NCBI GenBank assembly: GCA_003260075.1
Contig: QLIY01000101.1
Span: forward strand, 16,134-80,133
Origin: Phallusia mammillata
Taxonomy: Eukaryota; Chordata; Ascidiacea; Phlebobranchia; Ascidiidae
DNA length: 64,000 bases
Direction: 5' to 3'
Positions 52,849-64,000 of this stretch are shown one piece after another (position 1 is the stretch's first letter; the number at the start of each line of letters is the position of its first letter). The notes beneath the pieces are model-generated. The model was not told the origin of the DNA. It did no database searches and worked only from the letters and a program-made list of their open reading frames with translations. The position numbers and the translations under genes are program-made.

Positions 52849-53189
52849 TACTGCATAACAACACATACTGCAGTACAGCAACCATACAGCTGCGACTTAC
52901 TTGGTAACAACTAATACAGCAAAAAATAGTAATAAAGTTGCCTTACCTTAATCCACTTACGGCAAAAGTATGTCCATCACTTCAGAACACAACTGTTTAG
53001 TCCTGATAACTTACTTGCACGCTGAGACAAACTGTGCGCCAATTTTGACGGCAAAAGTGCTGCAAGCACACTACGCACAACTGATTTACTCCGTTTAAAA
53101 AGGCACCTCCTAATTGACATTCTTGATGTGATTATGTAAATTGGTCCAATTTTCTTTAGTTTACTGCCTGTTTTTTTACATCAGTAATG

Positions 53190-53445
53190 CAGTGTTGGGA
53201 TTCGATTTTTTTTATCAGCCGGTTCCATCACAAAAGTCATACTTTTCAGCCGGTTTTGTAAGTCTATTGACAGTAACCAGTAATGCTAACCGGTTCGCTG
53301 ATCTCATAAAATTACGTGAGACGGTTCTATAGAACCTGTTCGAACCGGCTAAGTCCCACCACTACATGGAGGGTTGGGTTAAACGTGCAGCAGATTANGA
53401 GACGGTTCTATAGAACCGGTGCGAACCGGCTGAATCTCACCACTG
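53190..53445. mobile_element. hAT-type miniature element with an extra right end
   Basis: Perfect 8-bp duplication cagtaatg at 53182-53189 and 53446-53453. A first right end (about 53364) is followed by about 30 bp of other sequence with an N at 53398 and a second right end, so part of the element or an assembly join is duplicated. Confidence 0.75.
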
Positions 53446-54500
53446 CAGTAATGTAAACAACCTTGAATGCTTTTAAGCTAAAACTGTTTTTGCTGTTTCA
53501 AAGGTGTCAAACATGTATTTCTTAAACGGTCAATACACAACGTGTTTTAGAGGTGTTTTTCTTGTTTTCTAATCTATTTTATACATTTGCTTAATGCACA
53601 AAGTAAAACAAAGTTCGAGAAAGAAGGGTAGCGAAGAAAAAAGTTCAACTATTTACAGGTACTTGGTTACAGGAAAAATGGCATTCTCTTGGCAGATTCA
53701 AGAATAAGGTAAAATAGTGATACAAAATAAAATAGCATTTTCATTGCACAAAGATTTTGAAGAAACTTACAGTTCTAGGAATGTCAAAATTGCAAAATAA
53801 AATTCTGAGTTTCCACGACCACTGAAAGATATACAACCAAATTTGCTGCATTACAAACAGCAGCAGCAACAACAAAATATTGGCCATGTTTTTAAGCAAG
53901 TTAAACGATAAAAAGTCTACAAACATATCCTAAAATTACTTTGTTATTTGGTGTAAAAAGATTTTTAAGAAAAACTTCGAGGATTTTTGGTAGCTCAAAT
54001 AGAACGTTGCCTTAGCACTAAATGCACAAACATAGGTAAAATTCTGACGCACACTTTAACGTAAAACATGCTGAAACCCTAAAATTTAAATACAAGACAA
54101 TGTTATGTTGTTTAAATAGTACTTGAATGAATAATGTCTATATGACAGACAGTTTTAATTGGCCTAGTTGTTGCAGTGCAATAAAGAAAATCCTAACTTG
54201 GAATGAAGCATAGCAATGATAGCAGCAACGAACAAAACAGTTTGAGCTGGCTGGAACGTAACTTCAATGAAACAAGACTTTTTTAGCATTTACAAATATC
54301 ACAACACACATTGTTAAGTGAAATGAGCAAAAATAGCCAAGAAGGTAAACGTTTCAGAGTACAGGTATTGCACAAAGATAATTCCTATCCTATAAAGTTT
54401 ATCAACAACTGCAGGATATTGTGACTTGACTACAGTAACGTACACAAAAAATGAACTCATGACCAAAAAGGCAAAAAAAAATTTTGTTGGTAACAAGCTG

Positions 54501-54672
54501 TTACTTCTTTGGCCTAACCCTGCTACGTCTTGCCGCCAGATGGCGTTTCCTTGCTGGTGAGCCTTCGCTTTTGTCCGCATCATCGGATGATACATCAGGG
54601 GATTGCAGTAAGCGTGAAGGCACCGGACTGACTCGACGAATCATCGGGTTTTGTGACTTCACCACGCCGGAA

Positions 54673-54745
<73 letters not shown>

Positions 54746-56583
54746 CGTCGGCGAAGCAAGTTTCTTTGGAAACCGCTTTGCCTGATTGGCTGACTCAGGA
54801 CCACGTGACGGAGAAGCAGAATCTGTGTCATGTGACCCCAAAGGCGCCGTAGCGGAACGAAGTTTAGGGTCATCATCAGTTGAGGCAGAAAACATGGACT
54901 GTTCGAGTTTTTCGGGGTCTGTTTCCTCATGAGGGGGGTTATCGCTCAAATAATCCACCTCGTCGATAGGGGCTAGCCCTCCCCCTCCACCTTGGCCCCA
55001 TTTATTTTTTAGTTTATTAAATGGTGTGAATGTATCTGCAAACGTTGGGTTCTCTCTATTGTAGTAGGAATCTTGTGAAAGGGACCGATGGTAAAGCTTC
55101 ATTACTTCCTATATTAGCAGAAAAGATTTTTTTAATGGAATACATCATAACATTTATGATCCGAGTGCGCCAGGCCTATTGAGGGCGTTACACCCAATCC
55201 GCCGGTTACCAAGCATTCCTAAAGGGCACAGAATAGAAAAATCGAAACATTTAGCCTGCGGGGGGATTCGAACCCACGACAGGAGCCTTTCCGGGACTCG
55301 CTTTTTTTCCAACTGAGTTACACAGGCTCAGCGGTTTTGTTGATGTTAATGTAGCCTCAGGTGCTTAAATGTCGATTTAAACAAACAGTAAAGCCTAAAA
55401 AGTTCCTAGTTGGACTTAAACTTTCCAATAAAAAGCATTTGTAATACGTTGTTCCAGTAGTTTATTCGAGTACCGATCACCAAAAACGGCCGGGGACAAC
55501 CGTTTGCTAAGTCATCTCTACCAGTTTCGAAAAAAAGGTAAACCCATTTGCTGTGCAATCCAACTTTACACAGAACACAAGCTGTGAAACCTGAACTCAA
55601 CTTTCTTTTCGAAATAAATTACAAAAAATAGCACAATCGCATGCAAAGCACACCCAAAATCGAATAAAAAACGCCTAACAAAAAAAAATTCACTGCACAC
55701 CAAACAATAATTTGGACAAACCTCACCTTGGTGTTCATTATATTTACAGTTTAAATGAAGAATCAAGCGGTTGCTTCCACCTCCACCATTGGTTCATTGT
55801 TTTTCTATATAGGGATGTTATTTCATGCAAGATTGTCAAAATTAAAAGGATTTATAAAAGAAAACATTAAATATTGTAGTATTGATCAAATAATGGCGAC
55901 TTTGATCACATGTATAACAAACATTTGCTTTCGGTATTTTCAATTTAAATACGGACAAGACTTTTAAATGCAAGTAAAATCAATCAAAGACATTTCTTTA
56001 CTAAACAATTCAACATATCAGATTTTAATTTCCGTGATTTGGAATGTATGTATAATTATGATTCGGATTAAAATCAAAATCAGCAGAAAATCTATTATTA
56101 TTTTAAATCTAGACAAGAAATTAAATTGAATGTAAAATCAATTTGAGATATTCAAGACATTTTTTACTAAACAATTCAACAAATCAAATTTTAATTTTTT
56201 TCCGTGATTTGGAATGTATGTATAATTATGATTAGGATTTAAAACAGGTAATTACTTTTAAATCACAAAATTTAAAGGCATTTTAAAGTGACATACAAAA
56301 TCAGCAGAAAGTTCGCTTAAAGATTAATAGCAAAACATAAAAAATCATAAGTCATTGCTTCACCATGTTAGAACACAAGCCTTTGGTACCCAAAAATAAC
56401 AACCTACTTTTGATCAAATTAAAAACATTTATTACTGACCTAAAAATGACACAATTAATGACGCCATTCGCATAGTTACAAGACTTGGAACCAGAAATCA
56501 ATTAGCTGTTAGTAATTTTACAACAGAACCCTCCGTACAAATAAATAATATCTCACCATGTTTGTGTCCCTATTATCGGCCAG

Positions 56584-56646
<63 letters not shown>

Positions 56647-57811
56647 AACAACCTACTTTTGACCAAATTAAAAACATTTATTACTGACCTAAAAATGACG
56701 CAATTAATGACGCCATTCGCATAGTTATAAGACTTGGTAACGGAAATCAATTAGCTGTTAGTAATTTTACAACAGAACCCTCTGTACAAATGTATGAAAT
56801 ATCTCACCATATTTGTGTCCCTATTATCGGCCAGAGCTTGTTTCGCCAAATACTGCTCCCGTTTAATCTTCATCTGCAAACTCTCAGGGACATCCGGGAC
56901 TCCCCAATCGATCATTCGACCAATGAAGAACACAACGTGCTGAAACAAAGAGCAACTGTGAGTTTTTGGTGGTTCTTATAACTTCAGTATGATCGAAACA
57001 ATAAAACTGTAGCATAAATAATAAATGAAACTCCTAGACCAGTCGTTTCCAAACCTTATACACAGGGATGCCATTGTCCCTAATTTAAAGGGCAATGTTA
57101 TAGAAAAATTGANGACGTAACAGACACTGACATATTTAATACGACCAGGGTTGCCATCACGTCCTTATTTCTAAGAAATGTCTTTGACTTATTTAAGTAC
57201 TTATTTTGTTTTATTTTCAACAATTACAAGTCAAATCCCTGCTACAAGTAAAAGTAAATCTAGACCTGAGCTGTCGTGAGATTCACGAAGTATTTTCTAC
57301 AAACAAGAAGTTGCTGGAACAGATGGTTTCTGGCAAAAAAATGTCCCCCCCCCCCGACTCCCCAATCGATCATTCGACCAATGAAGAACACTACGTGCTG
57401 AAATAAAGACCGACTGTGAGTTGTTGGTGGGTCTTATATGACTTCAGTTTTAACGAAACAAACAAGCTGTATCGTAAATGATAAATTGAACTCCTAGATC
57501 AGTCGTTCCCAACCTTATACAGCTCGCGGGCCACTGTGAGATATTGCTAAAGACCCCTAGTCTTGTCAGCGTGTTTTGTAACAATATTAGGTTGAGTTCT
57601 GGTTCAAGATATTTTTATAACAAGCCGAAATTAATTCATCTTGCTACAAGAAAATGCCGAAACTGACCAGCTTCATTCAGTATTACATTTGATCATAACA
57701 CATGTAATGCATTACAAACGGTAGCATACAGCGGCCGTTGGTTAACATAAATAACCCGCGAAAGTCAAATATGCGCTTACATATTATATAGTAATGCATT
57801 TTCTTACCTCA

Positions 57812-57893
<82 letters not shown>

Positions 57894-59643
57894 ATTCACT
57901 ATTACATTTTATCGTGCCATATGTAATGTATTACATACGGAAACATAGCCTACAGCGGCCGTTGGTTAACATAATTAAGCCACAAAAGTCGAATTTGCGC
58001 TTACATATATATATAGTAATGTCTATTTTTACCTCAAAGACTATGACAAAGGCCAGCTTGCACGCGAGGAGCTGGTAATAATATAAAGTGTGGTGGCCTT
58101 GTCTGTCTCTGTATCCTTTGTATCTACAGTTGCCGAGGCCTGTCAACAAAAGCGGTGATGAAATATTTTTTAAAGCCACTGTATAACAGTAAGTTATGAT
58201 AAACGAGATTGTACGTTTGTTTAGTATTAAATGACTGAAAGAAGCACCAACTTATTGCCCTAAATACAGATTAAAACAACGCAAGGTGTAGACTAGAGGG
58301 TTGTAAGGCTATTAGTAGTGTTGCGAACTGTTCTTTACGTAAAATAATAAGGGAATTACCGTTTTAACGCGCTGGTTACTTTCGTAGAAGTTTGCGACGG
58401 TTCTTTTAATAAACAGCAATTTTCCGTAAAACGGCGGGAGTGACACCTTGCCAATTTCTCCCCCTTATCGGTCACCAATGTTGACAAAACCCATAAATTC
58501 GATATTCATTAGTTTTTCCACTGATGAAGGTCTTTAGTGCAGTTTTCAAACACAACTGACACGTTTGCTTAAAACCCAAACCTGCATTATGCGGGGCGTA
58601 GGCCAGAGTGAAATTTACGTAGTGATCCAAATTGCCCTTGCTCTCCACGTGTTTGTACAGCAACCTCGGTATGAATTCAGATGTAAATGCGATGAGAAAA
58701 GCCTGAGATGAAAAAAGGAAAATTAATGATGTTTTCAAAAAGTTAAAACAAGTAGTTAAGAGCTCTAAGTGGGCCTGAGATTGGAGCCCCCCCCCCCGCA
58801 TGCGGTCCGCGGGCCGCAGTTTGCCCACCCCTGGTGTAGAGGGTTGTAAGGCTATTAGTAGTGTTGCGAACGTTCTTTACGTAAAATAATAAGGGTATTA
58901 ACGTTTTAACGCGCTGGTTACTTTCGTAGAATCTTTGCTACGGTATTTTTAATAAACATTTCCCCTGAAATAGCGGGAGTGACACCTTGCTACTTTTTCC
59001 CCCTTATCTGTCATCAATGTTGACAAAACCCATAAATTCGATATTCATTAGTTTTTTCACCGATAAAAGTCTCTAGTGCAGTTTTCGAACACAACAGACA
59101 CGTTTATTTAAAACCCAAACCTGCATTATGCGGAGCGTAGGCCAGAGTGAAGTTTACGTAGTGATCTAAATTGCCTTTACTCTCCACGTATTTGTACAGC
59201 AACCTCGGTATGAATTCAGATGTAAATGCGATGAGAAAAGCCTGAGATGAAAAAAGGAAAATTAATGATGTTTTCATCAAGTTAAAACAAGTAGTTAAGA
59301 GCTCTAAGTGGCCTGAAGTTGGATCCCAAACCCGAAAGTACAAGTCCACAACCTGGCCTGAACCAGATTCAAAACAGTCTAAAATTTAGTGAAATTGTTG
59401 CACAAATGATAACGAGTGTAAAGTCAGGGCCGATTCAAGGCTGTTTTATTTAAACTTTACCTGAAAATTCCAGCCCGACTTGCAACTCTGCATTAGTTTA
59501 ACGTGAATTGGACTGACAACTCAAACTAACCGCGCAAGTTTCGACATGAACCGTTGTCATTATCCGAGAAATAGAAGTTATTCACTACACATTATTTCTG
59601 TGACAAGTGATTTTTGTCCGTCTAGTGCAGGGCTTTTTTACCA

Positions 59644-59698
<55 letters not shown>

Positions 59699-62600
59699 AC
59701 TGTTGTTAGATAAAGTTTGGATGTGTAAACTTAAAAAAAGAGATTAAATTGGGGATTTAATCAAAAAATTCTACTATTGACGCATATCAATTAGCACCAG
59801 GGCCCCCCCCCCCTGAATCATTAAGGTTGTTTAGGACTATTCTCTACAAAAACCCAGGGGGTGCGAAAATTGGTTGGTGATTTCAATAGGGTGCAGCAAG
59901 GAGAAAGGTTAAGAACCACTGGTCTAGTGTTTTTAGGGTAAAAACTGTTGTTAGATAAAAGTTTGGACGCGTAAACTTAAAAAAGAAATTAAATTGGGAT
60001 TTAATCATAAAATTCTACTATTGACGCATATCAATTAGCACTAGGGTTCGAAAAAGTCCACACTTACATTTGTGATGACCGCGATTTGGACAAGAGCGTC
60101 TAGGATCTCGTACCAGATGCCAATATTCTCTGCTCTGTGAGCTACGGGTCTTCTCACTTCACACACAAGTTTGCTAGCGTCCAGACGAATCTCAATCCAG
60201 TTGTTAAGAAGAGCAAACACCGGGGCCAGTGGAAAGGCAGCCACAAAGATCGTGATAAAGCCAAACTGCAGCACTACATAGAAATCGTATGTTTTTATTT
60301 TTATGGTTTTGGAAACACTGATTTTTTTTAGTTAATGAATTGTAAATGTAAAAATTTAGAGTGTTTCTCATCTTATGACGACATGATAAAAATTGCGTGT
60401 TGATGACGTCACCAGTCAGTGACGTCATTACGACTTTTTTGCGAGGAAATGCAACTTTTTGGCGCCAACAATAACTAAACCAGACTATAGGAAAAATCAT
60501 TTTCACGGTTTGTATTTTTTTTCAAGAAGAAAACTCACTAAAGTCAATTTTTTGACCATTTTACAAACTTACCCATCTCGAGATATTCGTCAAAAAGACC
60601 AGAAAATTCTGCAAGTTTGTTATAATCTCTTTCCCAAGGTGTCCTGCTTTTCACGTGGCCTTTGATCTTCTTTAACTTTCGAGTTTGCCACCATTGCCAA
60701 AACTTTCTGCAACAGAAAAAAAACGCCACTAAATATTTGATGACAGTTTTGCACTACTTAAAAGCTAGAAAGTGTTAATTTTTAAATAGGCTTAGAAAAT
60801 TCGCGAAACTGTCCTTAGTGATTTTCGAAAATACTATTCACATATTTGGTGTTGTTCGTTTGTCGTTGTAAACTATTGTATGTATAAACATCAAGCGAAC
60901 ACTATTTTTAAAATAATGTTACGGTATTCGCGGGAGCAGGCCTGACGGAAGGCTACATTGACAATACGCTCTAAAAAAGTCCGTTAAATCACCGGCATTG
61001 CGTGCTTTTGAAAATTGAAACCGAAATCACTTTAGAACATTAACAGGACAAAACCACAATTCGAAGCTTAGGCACTCTCATACCTTGACTACAGTATTGT
61101 ACAAAATACAACGAATTTTGCTTTGTTTTGTCAGTTCCGTACGTTACAGGATATAGCCTAGTTATTAAGGCGTATACATGGTAGTTTTTTCTATTTTGTA
61201 TCACTGGAAAAACAACATCATATTTAAACAACTACGAAAAAAATCCATTTCAATACAACCACCGAAAAGAACAGCCAAATATTGTAATTCGCCAAACTAC
61301 CCCCCCCCCCTACATAGGCTTAGAGAATTCGCGAAACTGTCCTTAGCGATTTTCGAAAATACTATCTACATATTTTTTGTTTGTTTGTCGTTCCAAACTA
61401 TTGTATGTATAAACATCAAGCGGGCACTATTTTTAAAATAATGTTTAGGTGTTCGCGGGAGCAGGCCTAACGGAAAGCTATATTGACAATACGCTGAAAA
61501 AAAGTCCGTTAAATCACCGGCATTGCGTGCTTTTGAAAATTAAAACCGAAATCACTTTCGAACATTAACAGCGCAAAATCACAAATCGAAGCTTAGGCAC
61601 TCTCATACCTTGACTACAGTATTGTACAAAATACAACGAATTTTGCTTTGTTTTGTTAGTTCCGTACGTTACAGGACATAGCCTTGCTATTAAGGGGTAT
61701 AGGTGGTAGTTTTTCTATAGTTTGAAAACTGGAAAAACAACATATATTTTTCCACTTCAAAACGACCATAAATAAAAACAACAGCGAAATATTATAACTC
61801 GCTTAAATAAGGCCAGTAAACATGGTCCTTAGTGAGTTATGTGTTCTGATTACAGCAGCACATTGATTAAACTATATACTTACGGGATGACTAACTCTTG
61901 TACATTATTAATAGCCTGCTTGCCAACCATAATGATAAACAACTGCTGTGCCAGTTCGATAAGGCACCCACCGCTTCCACATGTTTCATTACGAATCCCA
62001 AACATCGTATCGTAATGTCCAGGATATCCAACTAATCTAAAAAGGTTGTAAGTATCAGCAATAAAAAGCCTTTGCATTTTGACAGTTACTTTTGCATAAC
62101 CCTCGACTGGGTAATATTTTCGTATTGCTGATGGTTTAAATAAAATACAGCGAATAATTTCGTGTTTTTTACTCTGAAATTTCCTGCAGTCGTGAATTAA
62201 TGACTACGAATCGTCGCAGTCCTTCGCTTTACTAGCAAACAGATTGCATTATTATCTCTAAGCTTATAGTTCCACCTCAAAGGTGAAGAAGTAATGTTTT
62301 TTTGAAACAATAAAGTGTCTAAAAATATGTTTATTTTCTTTAAATGGAAATGCAATGCAAATAAATAAATAACATACTTTACTTAATAGGAGGCTTATCT
62401 AACGATTAAAGTCATATAAAGGGGTACTCAATTACAGTTTATTTGCACTGAGACCTTCAAAAAACAAAACAAAAATGCTATCTGATTGCCGTAAAAAAAG
62501 AAATAAATAACATACTTTACTTAATAGGAGGCTTATCTAACGATTAAAGTCATATAAAGGGGTACTCAATTACAGTTTATTTGCACTGAGACCTTCAAAA

Positions 62601-64000
62601 AACAAAACAAAAATGTTATGTACACTTACTTTCCTTTAAAAAAGGCAATGTAGAAAATTGAGGAGTAATAGTTGACAAATTGGAAAATGAATACTTTTAA
62701 TGTTAGGGCATTTTCGTAACCAGTTTGTGTCCGGTGCATTTCTGGGGAAAAACACGACTCATTAAAATTAAAACTACTTCCTTATTGGTTTAAACAGAAC
62801 ACAAACTACCTCACTTGTTTACGTGCAATGCTGAAATGCAAAATAATTTTTGCTTACTATGCTTTGAATGTTGTAACATTTTTTGTCAACAGGTATTTAA
62901 CCTCAATCTTGCCAAATTTACCTCTGTTTCCTACTTCCTCTAATATGGGTTGAACCTTACCCGTGTTAAGAAAAGGGGGAAAATATAATGTTGTCGAGCA
63001 GCTATTTTTGACTTGATAATTGTTCTAGTCCAATAGTTCTCAACCTTATACGTATTGCGTACCACAAGACTACTTTTTCTATCACTGCATACCACAAAAA
63101 CCCTGTTTCAATGGGGAGTACAAGAGATGGTATATTTTTTTGATCAGGTTAGCATGTTTTCCGAAACCAGCAAGGTTAGCAAACACAAAACAATGTCCAA
63201 GACACTAGTTTTGCCCCAAGACAGGGATGATCAGTTGGGACAGTTGAGTTGCAATTATTGATCCAACTTAAATTGGGTGTGACAGAAAGCTACTTGCAGA
63301 ATACCAGAAAAGCTGCTGCGTACCAAGGTTGTGAAACACTGTTCTAATGCATTTGTGTGGCTATGTGCACTTTAACCAAGTGAAATAAACTTGAATCAAC
63401 TAACTTACCCCATTTTGTCAACCATTCAGCTACTGCTGTGTAGACGTTTGACATCAACATAATAAGGATCAAATTGATCACAGCTCCAGTTAATGATGTC
63501 AAAGTTGAAGACTGCATTAAAAATTTATACATGTTTAAAAGGATAATCACAGAAAGAACATAATTTAAACTATGATTGGCTTTCTGATATACTTCCATTT
63601 TATGCATTCTATGTCTATTTACCAAATTTACTATACACATCATTTGATCTACACATATGATTGTTTTTGTTAACAAAAACAAATGGGCCCCACACGCATG
63701 TTTGTGCGGATTTACAGTAAACAAATGTTGCGGTGATTTTTAGATTCATAAGGACAAATTTTTAGAAAGCATTAACCCAACAATCAAAAAAATTGTTCGT
63801 ATTCTTTTTGCACTATTATTAAGTGTATACATAACAAATTGTTTTTCATTTAACTTTGTTTCGCAAAACGAGTACCATTGACCTGTAGTAACCTCTCAGT
63901 GTGCACACGCCAAACGACTGTTTGATCTTTTGACACCGTTTTCAATAGCATGCCGTCCTTAGTGTTCAACAATACTGTTAAGCCTAATTTATACATGCCA
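54501..64000 (-). CDS. ANO7: Anoctamin-7-like membrane protein, C-terminal part (5' part off the right edge)
   Basis: Minus-strand exons join in phase: >64000-63883 (tentative), 63511-63409, 62741-62630, 62036-61884, 60706-60573, 60273-60068, 58702-58582, 58139-58033, 56939-56808 and 55108-54501. Matched anoctamin landmarks in order: [20 protein letters not shown] then FYIAFFKGK and [66 protein letters not shown] with the acidic residues of the calcium-binding region; [72 protein letters not shown]. The last block and WEMHRTQT point to ANO7 over ANO1-ANO6. The family comprises calcium-activated channels and lipid scramblases with ten membrane helices. The final exon has a 70-base C run (54674-54743) across which the frame changes. 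Beyond it, another frame gives a basic tail ending RSRVRPKK and TAA at 54501. The exon at 58582-58702 has a second full copy. Confidence 0.92.
54674..54743 (+). repeat. C homopolymer, 70 bases, inside the last ANO7 exon
   Basis: Read on the minus strand it would encode a polyglycine run. The coding frame changes across it, so its length, and probably its content, is not real. Confidence 0.9.
55160..55334 (-). repeat. tRNA-like SINE, nearly complete
   Basis: The minus strand has GAGCCTGTGTAACTCAGTTG, a B box (GGGTTCGAATCC) and the same body. It lies in the ANO7 intron before the last exon. Confidence 0.7.
56557..56583 (-). other. Fragment copy of the donor end of an ANO7 exon
   Basis: It repeats the donor end of the exon at 56808-56939 and stops at a 60-base C run. 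The preceding intron is repeated as well. Confidence 0.7.
56584..56643 (+). repeat. C homopolymer, 60 bases
   Basis: Cuts a copy of an ANO7 exon. The intron before it (about 56390-56550) is repeated directly after it. Confidence 0.9.
57356..57397 (-). other. Fragment copy of the acceptor end of an ANO7 exon
   Basis: It repeats the acceptor side of the exon at 56808-56939 just after a C run, with one base difference. It is allelic to 56898-56939. Confidence 0.7.
57814..57893 (+). repeat. C homopolymer, 80 bases
   Basis: ANO7 intron. The text after it (tcactattacattttatcgt) repeats about 57676-57800 with differences. Confidence 0.9.
58798..58833. mobile_element. Right end of a hAT-type miniature element, truncated by a C run
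   Basis: Ends in CAGTTTGCCCACCCCTG directly after a C run. The allelic copy of the flank (about 58283-58310) has no insertion, which points to a presence/absence polymorphism. Confidence 0.55.
59121..59241 (-). other. Second full copy of an ANO7 membrane exon
   Basis: This 121-base exon copy has the same splice phases as 58582-58702. One codon changes His to Tyr in the loop after the [11 protein letters not shown] block; other changes are silent. Flanks of about 0.4 kb are also repeated and a C run lies between (about 58787-58797). Two alleles is the simpler reading; mutually exclusive exons cannot be excluded from sequence alone. Confidence 0.75.
59628..59921. mobile_element. hAT-type miniature element containing C runs
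   Basis: Perfect 8-bp duplication gtctagtg at 59620-59627 and 59922-59929. Left end CAGGGCTTTTTTACC and right end GGTTAAGAACCACTG. A 51-base C run sits near the left end and a shorter run inside. Confidence 0.8.
59646..59696 (+). repeat. C homopolymer, 51 bases
   Basis: Lies inside the hAT-type element at 59628-59921. Confidence 0.9.
62363..62616 (+). repeat. Exact tandem duplication of about 116 bp
   Basis: The two copies start 138 bases apart and are identical over about 116 bases, without a C run. The unit lies just downstream of an ANO7 donor. Unlike the C-run pairs, it shows no base differences over the repeated part. Confidence 0.8.
63031..63341. mobile_element. hAT-type miniature element, diverged
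   Basis: Left end CAATAGTTCTCAACC and right end GGTTGTGAAACACTG. Flanks ttctagtc / ttctaatg match at six of eight positions. ANO7 intron. Internal text is related to the 24987 element. Confidence 0.6.

Larger units (their letters stand above)
50473..54500. other. Repeat-filled spacer between the WD gene and ANO7
   Basis: No coding exon is recognised. Large parts occur twice: 50720-51060 resembles 52420-52780, and 51940-52300 resembles 52850-53120, with C runs between. The block at 51.1-51.6 kb, including a tRNA-like SINE, is found once. A hAT-type element occurs at 53190-53445 and, truncated, at 52325-52407 with the same target site, so these are two alleles of one insertion. Confidence 0.6.

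Noticed and set aside
63883-64000. Doubt whether the right-edge ANO7 segment is an exon
   Set aside because: The donor is good, the phase fits, and [15 protein letters not shown] resembles the loop before the SLTG block, so it was kept as tentative. The acceptor lies outside the window.

Overview
This is a eukaryotic nuclear window: spliced genes with GT-AG introns, AT-rich introns and spacers, and many short non-autonomous repeats. The proteins are animal families (APC, TRABID/ZRANB1, DDRGK1, a WDR49/WDR64-type WD protein, anoctamin-7). Small introns, high gene density and high allelic divergence suit an ascidian tunicate such as Ciona. That assignment is inference.

Layout, left to right. 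(1) 563-12551, minus: nine 5' exons of an APC-like gene; the armadillo part lies beyond the left edge. (2) 14068-25673, plus: complete ZRANB1/TRABID deubiquitinase gene in 11 exons, head to head with APC across about 1.5 kb. (3) 26802-33887, minus: complete DDRGK1 in six exons, convergent with ZRANB1. Its third intron carries a tandem array of about 210-280 bp units, each with a type I hammerhead ribozyme or its remnant. (4) 34538-34690, minus: a possible 50-residue membrane microprotein. (5) 36019-50472, plus: about 23 exons of an EF-hand/WD-repeat protein of the WDR49/WDR64/WDY family. (6) 54501 to the right edge, minus: the C-terminal half of an anoctamin-7-like gene.

Two layers overlie the genes. 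One is mobile DNA: hAT-type miniature elements with 8-bp target duplications, two tRNA-like SINE families, foldback elements and hammerhead repeats. The other looks like an assembly artefact. About 60 runs of C (8 to 94 long, all on the plus strand, no comparable G run) are mostly followed by a near-copy of DNA found just before the run. These look like filled gaps between overlapping allelic contigs. They duplicate several exons and break the last anoctamin exon, so exon counts and spacing need correcting.

The most interesting biology: APC and ZRANB1, whose products are reported to interact in Wnt signalling, are divergent neighbours here. The hammerhead array inside DDRGK1 looks like a metazoan retrozyme. 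A decayed hammerhead copy sits at a splice acceptor of the WD gene, exactly where the reading phase fails.
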